Source: F22 sp963678855 (lineage in GTDB: Bacteria; Bacteroidota; Bacteroidia; Bacteroidales; Bacteroidaceae). Taken from it: a DNA stretch of 64,000 bases. The stretch is from NCBI GenBank assembly GCA_963678855.1, contig OY787448.1:1488001-1552000 (forward strand), read 5' to 3'. Numbering within the stretch: position 1 is the first letter of the stretch; each line of letters begins with the position of its first letter. Shown in pieces: positions 58,845 through 64,000 of the stretch. The translations under genes were made by a program, and so were the position numbers. The notes under the pieces are model-generated. The model saw nothing but the letters and a program-made list of their open reading frames with translations. It did not search any database and was not told where the DNA came from.

Positions 58845-61100
58845 ATGGCAAAGAAAAAAAGCAAGGCAACTCCCAAAGACAAGCCTTATGCAAAGAAAAA
58901 AGGATCTGCTAAAAAAGCAGGGAAACGCCTAAAAAAGACAGATATCGTCAAACGCGTACAAGCACTTTTCGACGAACACCCATCAGAAACATACACATTA
59001 AAGGAAGTATTCAGATCGACTAGCATGACAACGCATCCTATGAAGATGCTATGCCGTACCGTTTTACAGGAATTCGTTTTAGATGACTACCTAAAGGAAG
59101 TTGCAGCAAACACATTCAAACGCCACATGCAAGAGCGTGAGGTTATTGGAATCTTCCATCGCAAACGCAATGGTAAGAACTTTGTCATCCCAGAAGCACT
59201 TACAGAAGAAGAAGCACTTCAACACAACATCCTTCACGTAGAAGAAGATGAAGACGCTGAAGGCGAACAAATATTTATCGCCGAACGAAATGCAGCTCGT
59301 GCCATGAACGGCGACAGAGTACGTGTTTCCTTATTTGCAAAACGCAATTACAAAGAAACAGAAGGCGAAGTCGCAGAAATCATAGAAAGAGCCGATAATC
59401 AGTATATTGGCACATTGGAAGTGACTAAAAATTTCGCATTTTTGGTTACTGAAGACCGCACGCTTGCCAACGATATATTTATCCCTAGAAACAAGCTCAA
59501 AAAGGGTCAAACTGGAGACAAAGCCATCGTCAAAGTAACCGAGTGGCCTAAACGCGCCAAGAATCCAACTGGAGAAGTGATAGACATCCTAGGTAAGTCT
59601 GGAGATAATACTGCAGAAATGCACGCTATCCTTGCAGAATATGGCCTACCATACACCTACCCTGAACGCGTAGAAAAAGCAGCTGATGACATCTCTGAAA
59701 TTATCAGCGATGAAGAGCGCAAGAAGCGAGAAGACTTCCGCGATGTAGTCACTTTCACAATTGACCCTAAAGACGCAAAAGACTTTGACGACGCACTATC
59801 TGTGCGCACTTTAGACAATGGAAATTATGAAATCGGTGTACATATCGCCGACGTGTCTCATTATGTACCAGAAGGTAGCATCATTGACAAAGAAGCAGCC
59901 AAACGTGCAACATCTGTCTACCTAGTAGACCGCACTATCCCTATGCTTCCAGAAAGACTATGTAACTTCATTTGTTCTCTTCGTCCACACGAAGAAAAAT
60001 GTGCATACTCAGTCATTTTTGAAATGAGCGAAAAGGCTGAGGTGTTGAATTCACGCGTAAAACATACAGTCATTTATTCAGACCGCCGATTCACCTATGA
60101 AGAGGCACAAGAAATCATAGAAACTGGCGAAGGAGATTACAAAGAAGAAGTGCTGACATTGAACAAACTAGCACAAACTCTTCGCAAAGAGAGATATTCA
60201 GCAGGTGCTATCAACTTTGAACGTCACGAAGTGAAATTTGAAATTGACGAAGATGGTAAACCACTGAGCGTATTCTTTAAGATAGCCAAAGAAGCCAACA
60301 AACTAGTCGAAGAATTCATGCTTTTGGCCAACCGTACAGTTGCCCAAAAGATTGGTGATGTACCTAAAGACAAGAAAGCCAAAGTCCTTCCTTACCGTAT
60401 TCATGACACACCAGACCCAGATAAGATCGACAACTTACAACAGTTTATCGCTCGATTTGGCTATAAATTACATACAGGTGGTAGCCAGACAGACCTATCA
60501 AAGTCAATCAATATGCTTCTTGACAATGTACAAGGTAAAAAAGAAGAAAATTTAGTAGAAACCGTTTCTATCCGAGCTATGGCCAAAGCGACCTATACCA
60601 CTCACAACATCGGACACTATGGGCTAGGATTCAAATATTACACTCACTTTACTTCCCCTATCCGCCGTTATCCCGACTTGATGGTCCACCGTCTTCTTAC
60701 CAGATATCTGGATGAAGGTGGCCGTACCGTGACAGAAAAGAAATACGAAGACCTATGTCGCCACAGCAGTGCTATGGAAGTACTCGCTAGTCAGGCAGAG
60801 CGCTCAAGCATCAAGTACAAGCAAGTAGAGTTTATGGAAGACAAGCTTGGTCAATACTTTGATGGCGTTATTTCTGGTGTTACAGAATGGGGACTGTACG
60901 TAGAATTGAACGAAAATAAATGCGAGGGTATGATTCCTTGTCGCGACCTAGATGATGACTTCTACGACTTCGATGACAAGAACTATTGCTTACGCGGTCG
61001 CCGGAATCATAAGACCTATAGCTTGGGGGACCCAGTAACTATTCAAGTGGCTCGTACTAACTTAGAACGAAAACAACTCGACTTTACCCTTGTGGAATAG
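58845..61100 (+). CDS. rnr: Ribonuclease R (RNB-family 3'-5' exoribonuclease)
   Basis: It degrades structured RNA from the 3' end. A lysine-rich N-terminal tail (AKKKSKATPKDKPYAKKKG) is followed by a winged-helix region (about 30-95) and cold-shock/OB domains (about 95-260). The RNB core has the metal-binding aspartates in DPKDAKDFDDALSV (about 310) and the conserved HFTSPIRRYPDLMVHRLL (about 605). A C-terminal S1 domain is present (FDGVISGVTEWGLYVELNEN). The length of 751 residues is normal. It is divergent from the rRNA operon. Confidence 0.95.
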   Translation: MAKKKSKATPKDKPYAKKKGSAKKAGKRLKKTDIVKRVQALFDEHPSETYTLKEVFRSTSMTTHPMKMLCRTVLQEFVLDDYLKEVAANTFKRHMQEREVIGIFHRKRNGKNFVIPEALTEEEALQHNILHVEEDEDAEGEQIFIAERNAARAMNGDRVRVSLFAKRNYKETEGEVAEIIERADNQYIGTLEVTKNFAFLVTEDRTLANDIFIPRNKLKKGQTGDKAIVKVTEWPKRAKNPTGEVIDILGKSGDNTAEMHAILAEYGLPYTYPERVEKAADDISEIISDEERKKREDFRDVVTFTIDPKDAKDFDDALSVRTLDNGNYEIGVHIADVSHYVPEGSIIDKEAAKRATSVYLVDRTIPMLPERLCNFICSLRPHEEKCAYSVIFEMSEKAEVLNSRVKHTVIYSDRRFTYEEAQEIIETGEGDYKEEVLTLNKLAQTLRKERYSAGAINFERHEVKFEIDEDGKPLSVFFKIAKEANKLVEEFMLLANRTVAQKIGDVPKDKKAKVLPYRIHDTPDPDKIDNLQQFIARFGYKLHTGGSQTDLSKSINMLLDNVQGKKEENLVETVSIRAMAKATYTTHNIGHYGLGFKYYTHFTSPIRRYPDLMVHRLLTRYLDEGGRTVTEKKYEDLCRHSSAMEVLASQAERSSIKYKQVEFMEDKLGQYFDGVISGVTEWGLYVELNENKCEGMIPCRDLDDDFYDFDDKNYCLRGRRNHKTYSLGDPVTIQVARTNLERKQLDFTLVE

Positions 61101-61120
61101 GCTATTTCGAAAAAAATAGC

Positions 61121-61128
61121 TATCTTTG
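61121..61128 (+). promoter_or_regulatory. Promoter -7 element of the serine acetyltransferase gene
   Basis: TATCTTTG matches TAnnTTTG exactly, 32 bp upstream of the start codon. No TTG is found at the right distance upstream. Confidence 0.55.
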
Positions 61129-61159
61129 CCGCACATATTTACATTGAACTAATAATAGG

Positions 61160-62113
61160 ATGGAAAATAGACTATCAAAATTTACTTCCGTACTCGATAC
61201 GGTAACTGAAGCGTTATCTTCCAAAGACTCTTATAAAGGACTTTTTCACCAGCATAGCGAAGGTGAACCCATCCCTTCATCTAAAACATTGAAGGAGATT
61301 GTTGGGCTACTCCGTGCCATCCTATTTCCTGGATATTATGGAAAATCTTCCATTTGCAGTACATCTATCAAATATCATATAGGTGTACATATCGAGCGCG
61401 TATATGAATTACTAAGTAAACAAATCTTAGCGGGCATCTGCTTTAACAACCAACAAGATGTTGGTGAAGAAGCGTGTGCTACCTGCAGTAAAGAAGAACA
61501 AAAACGTGCCCATAAGATAGCCACACTATTTATTGAAAGTCTCCCTGACATGAGAGCCATGCTAGCTACAGATGTATGTGCCGCCTATGAAGGTGACCCT
61601 GCTGCAACTAGTTTTGGAGAAATCATTGCGTGCTATCCTGGCATCAAAGCCATAACCAATTACCGCATTGCACACAAATTGTTGCAATTAAATGTACCTC
61701 TTATTCCAAGAATGATTACCGAACTTGCTCATGACGAGACAGGTATCGATATTCATCCTAGAGCGCAGATTGGCACTCACTTTAGCATTGATCACGGCAC
61801 TGGTGTTGTCATTGGAGCCACATCCATTATTGGCAATCATGTTCAATTGTATCAAGGAGTAACCCTTGGGGCTAAAAACTTCCCTCTTGACGACGAAGGC
61901 AAACCTATTAAAGGTGTGCCACGTCACCCAATTCTTGAAGACCATGTATGCTGTTATTCCAACTCCACTATTCTGGGCCGAATCACGATTGGCAAAGACA
62001 GTGTGATTGGTGGTAACGTGTGGGTCACCGAGAACGTAGCTCCAGGGACTAAAATCGTTCAACCCAAACCCAAACATAACATTGTACTCAGTGATGACTC
62101 CTCTAATTTTTAG
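61160..62113 (+). CDS. cysE: Serine O-acetyltransferase
   Basis: It makes O-acetylserine from serine and acetyl-CoA, the first step of cysteine synthesis. The helical N-terminal part (about 1-180, EIIACYPGIKAITNYRIAHK) and the left-handed beta-helix of hexapeptide repeats (IDIHPRAQIGTHFSIDHGTG, VVIGATSIIGNHVQLYQGVT, LGAKNF) are clear. The catalytic Asp-His pair is in SIDHGTGV. The 317 residues are longer than E. coli CysE (273), owing to the N-terminal extension seen in the EpsC-like group. It follows rnr by about 59 bp but has its own -7 element. Confidence 0.9.
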   Translation: MENRLSKFTSVLDTVTEALSSKDSYKGLFHQHSEGEPIPSSKTLKEIVGLLRAILFPGYYGKSSICSTSIKYHIGVHIERVYELLSKQILAGICFNNQQDVGEEACATCSKEEQKRAHKIATLFIESLPDMRAMLATDVCAAYEGDPAATSFGEIIACYPGIKAITNYRIAHKLLQLNVPLIPRMITELAHDETGIDIHPRAQIGTHFSIDHGTGVVIGATSIIGNHVQLYQGVTLGAKNFPLDDEGKPIKGVPRHPILEDHVCCYSNSTILGRITIGKDSVIGGNVWVTENVAPGTKIVQPKPKHNIVLSDDSSNF

Positions 62114-62169
62114 GAATATCACCCAATCCAATCAATCAGAAATAACAGAAATAATTAAATAAAGAAGAG

Positions 62170-63477
62170 ATGAGCCAAACTTATGAAATGATAGCTAAGA
62201 CTTTCCAAGGATTAGAAGAGATTCTAGCTAAGGAACTTGTAGATCTAGGAGCTAATGTAACTGAAATCGGTCGCCGTATGGTAGCCTTTGAAGGCGATAA
62301 AGAAATGATGTATCGCGCTAACTTCAACCTACGTACTGCTATCCGTATCCTTAAACCTATCCTTCGTTTCGAAGCAAAAAACGCCGACGAAGTTTATGAA
62401 AAAGTAAAAGAGTTCCAATGGGAGACTTACCTAGACTCAAAAAAGTCTTTCGCTGTAGATGCCGTTGTATTTAGTAGCGAATTCCGCCACTCTAAGTTTG
62501 TATCTTACAAAGTAAAAGATGCTATCGTAGACCACTTCCGTGAGCAAGATGGCACTCGTCCTTCTGTACGTATCACACGTCCAGATGTCCTATTAAACAT
62601 CCACATTGCAGAAAAGTCATGTACTCTTTCACTAGATTCATCTGGTGAGTCACTACACCGTCGCGGTTATCGTCAAGAGCAAGTAGAAGCTCCATTGAAC
62701 GAAGTGCTTGCAGCGGGTATGGTCTTGATGACAGGCTGGAAAGGGGATTGTGACTTTATCGATCCAATGTGTGGTTCGGGTACTATTCCAATCGAGGCTG
62801 CTTTAATTGCTCGTAACATCGCTCCTGGCGTTTTCCGCAAATCATTCGCCTTCGAAACATGGCCAGATTTTGACGCTGACTTGTTTGACGAGATTTACAA
62901 TGACGACAGCCAAGAACGTGAGTTTACACACCATATCTATGGATACGACAACAACCCACGTGCTATCGAAATTGCTACACACAATACCAAAGCAGCTGGT
63001 GTAAGCAAGCAAGTGACTATCACGCACCGTGCTATCCAGAAGTTTGAGCAACACCCAGAAAAGGCAATCATGGTAACCAACCCTCCTTACGGTGAACGTA
63101 TCTCTACAGATGACATCTTAGGTCTATACTCGACTCTAGGTGAAAAGCTGAAACATAAGTTCTCTGGCAACGTAGCTTGGATTCTTGCATACCGCGAGGA
63201 CTGTTTCGAAAAGATTGGTTTGAAGCCAGGTCTTAAAGTCAACTTATTCAACGGTCCACTAGAATGTGAATTCCGTAAGTACGAAATGTTCAAGGGTAAG
63301 TTTAAGGCGCACAAAGTTGAGCAAATCGAATCGCATGGTAAAGATGCACGTAAAGAGCTAGAAGCCCGTGATAGAAAGACTCGTGAGCGAAGCAAGAAAA
63401 AGCAAGAGCGTACGGAATTCTACCGTCAAATGGAAGAAAAACGTCGCGCACTTGAAGAAGGCGAAAACAACGATTAA
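62170..63477 (+). CDS. THUMP-domain 23S rRNA guanine-N2 methyltransferase, RlmL-like
   Basis: The family methylates the N2 of a guanine in 23S rRNA (G2445 for E. coli RlmL). A THUMP region spans about 1-165 (RMVAFEGDKEMMYRANFNLR). The Rossmann methyltransferase has the SAM loop DFIDPMCGSGTIPIEAALIA (about 197) and the catalytic MVTNPPYGERIS (about 300). A basic, charged tail follows (RKTRERSKKKQERTEFYRQM). The 435 residues correspond to the N-terminal half of E. coli RlmKL; the RlmK half is absent. The next gene begins 14 bp downstream. Confidence 0.9.
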   Translation: MSQTYEMIAKTFQGLEEILAKELVDLGANVTEIGRRMVAFEGDKEMMYRANFNLRTAIRILKPILRFEAKNADEVYEKVKEFQWETYLDSKKSFAVDAVVFSSEFRHSKFVSYKVKDAIVDHFREQDGTRPSVRITRPDVLLNIHIAEKSCTLSLDSSGESLHRRGYRQEQVEAPLNEVLAAGMVLMTGWKGDCDFIDPMCGSGTIPIEAALIARNIAPGVFRKSFAFETWPDFDADLFDEIYNDDSQEREFTHHIYGYDNNPRAIEIATHNTKAAGVSKQVTITHRAIQKFEQHPEKAIMVTNPPYGERISTDDILGLYSTLGEKLKHKFSGNVAWILAYREDCFEKIGLKPGLKVNLFNGPLECEFRKYEMFKGKFKAHKVEQIESHGKDARKELEARDRKTRERSKKKQERTEFYRQMEEKRRALEEGENND

Positions 63478-63491
63478 ACACCCCTTAAACT

Positions 63492-64000
63492 ATGAAATGG
63501 ACTTATAAACTTATGGCTATGGCAACATTTTGCCTAGCCAGCCTTTCTGTTATGGCACAAACGAAGAAAGAACTAACGCTAGAAGATCTAGTATACGGTG
63601 GAAAAACCTATTCTAAGTATCACCCAGCTCGCCTTAGTGGCTTGAGATGGAAGGGCGATACAGCCGTATGGACAAAAGATGGATACAGCTATGCGCTAGA
63701 TGCTCGTCATATGAAACTTAGTTCAGAACCTGTTACTGAAACAAGTAAACTTCGCAGCAAAGTAAGTAAAGACAAAGTGAAACCTTTACGTATCAATGCC
63801 GATAAAAGTGCTCTAGGTATGGTCGCTCATACCCAAAAGAACAATTTGTACATTGATGACTTGCAACTTACTGATGAAGCTGAAGGCATCGTGTGTGGTC
63901 AAACTGTATCGCGCAACGAATTTGGTATCGGAAAAGGTACTTTCTGGAGCCCTTCAGGACGCTATCTAGCTTACTATATCAAAGACGAGAGCGGTGTTAG
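63492..64000 (+). CDS. Dipeptidyl peptidase IV family protein (S9B), 5' part only
   Basis: The frame from ATG 63492 opens with a signal peptide (YKLMAMATFCLASLSVMAQ). It continues with the N-terminal propeller of an S9-type peptidase: LTLEDLVYGGKTYSKYHPAR, then GLRWKGDTAVWTKDGYSYA and TFWSPSGRYLAYYIKDES. It runs off the window after about 170 codons, so the catalytic alpha/beta hydrolase part is not seen. Bacteroidales use periplasmic enzymes of this type to cleave X-Pro dipeptides. It starts 14 bp after the methyltransferase gene and may be co-transcribed with it. Confidence 0.8.
   Translation, partial: MKWTYKLMAMATFCLASLSVMAQTKKELTLEDLVYGGKTYSKYHPARLSGLRWKGDTAVWTKDGYSYALDARHMKLSSEPVTETSKLRSKVSKDKVKPLRINADKSALGMVAHTQKNNLYIDDLQLTDEAEGIVCGQTVSRNEFGIGKGTFWSPSGRYLAYYIKDESGV

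Overview
The window looks like chromosomal DNA of a member of the Bacteroidota, most likely order Bacteroidales. It carries a SusC/SusD pair, a hybrid two-component regulator, many lipoprotein signal peptides, a 16S-tRNA-Ile-tRNA-Ala-23S-5S operon, and promoters of the TTG-N20-TAnnTTTG type specific to this phylum. I do not name a genus. Gene functions are assigned from motifs read by eye, without any database search.

Layout. (1) 0.1-1.5 kb: a dGTPase gene, followed by a convergent spacer with CACAC/GTGTG hairpins. (2) 1.7-18.0 kb, all minus strand: a beta-1,3-glucan type locus. In transcription order it has a membrane one-component regulator with a LuxR-like helix-turn-helix, a giant GH149-like phosphorylase, a GPH-family sugar symporter, a decayed GH17 gene, a glycosidase fused to an outer-membrane beta-barrel, a five-repeat surface lipoprotein and a GH16 lipoprotein. 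It has no SusC/SusD pair; the fusion protein may supply the outer-membrane pore. (3) 18.1-22.0 kb, minus strand: two paralogous long-chain acyl-CoA synthetases. (4) 22.1-25.8 kb, plus strand: an M20 deacylase, TcdA, release factor 2 with a programmed +1 frameshift, a 57-residue tail-anchored protein and a CYTH protein. (5) 25.84-25.98 kb: eight DnaA-box-like 9-mers, seven of them in one orientation at about 20 bp steps. (6) 26.0-34.3 kb: an AddA-like and an AddB-like helicase/nuclease and RecN, a recombination and repair cluster. (7) 34.4-51.4 kb: a classical polysaccharide utilization locus with a divergent hybrid two-component regulator, a CE7-type acetyl esterase, SusC, SusD, a surface glycan-binding protein, a GH3 beta-glucosidase, and a separately promoted GH31 with an inserted discoidin-like domain. 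(8) 51.4-52.9 kb: a decayed IS3-family element. (9) 53.2-58.3 kb: the rRNA operon on the minus strand. (10) 58.8-64.0 kb: RNase R, serine acetyltransferase, an RlmL-like rRNA methyltransferase, and the start of a dipeptidyl peptidase IV gene that runs off the window.

How the genes work together. In locus 2, the surface GH16 would cut beta-1,3-glucan. The repeat lipoprotein would hold the glucan and the glycosidase/barrel fusion would trim and admit oligosaccharides. The GPH symporter would then bring them into the cytoplasm, where the GH149-like enzyme would phosphorolyse them to glucose 1-phosphate. In locus 7, SusC/SusD and the binding protein would import a partly acetylated oligosaccharide that CE7, GH3 and GH31 deacetylate and trim, under control of the hybrid sensor reading the imported sugar. 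Substrates are inferred from enzyme families only.
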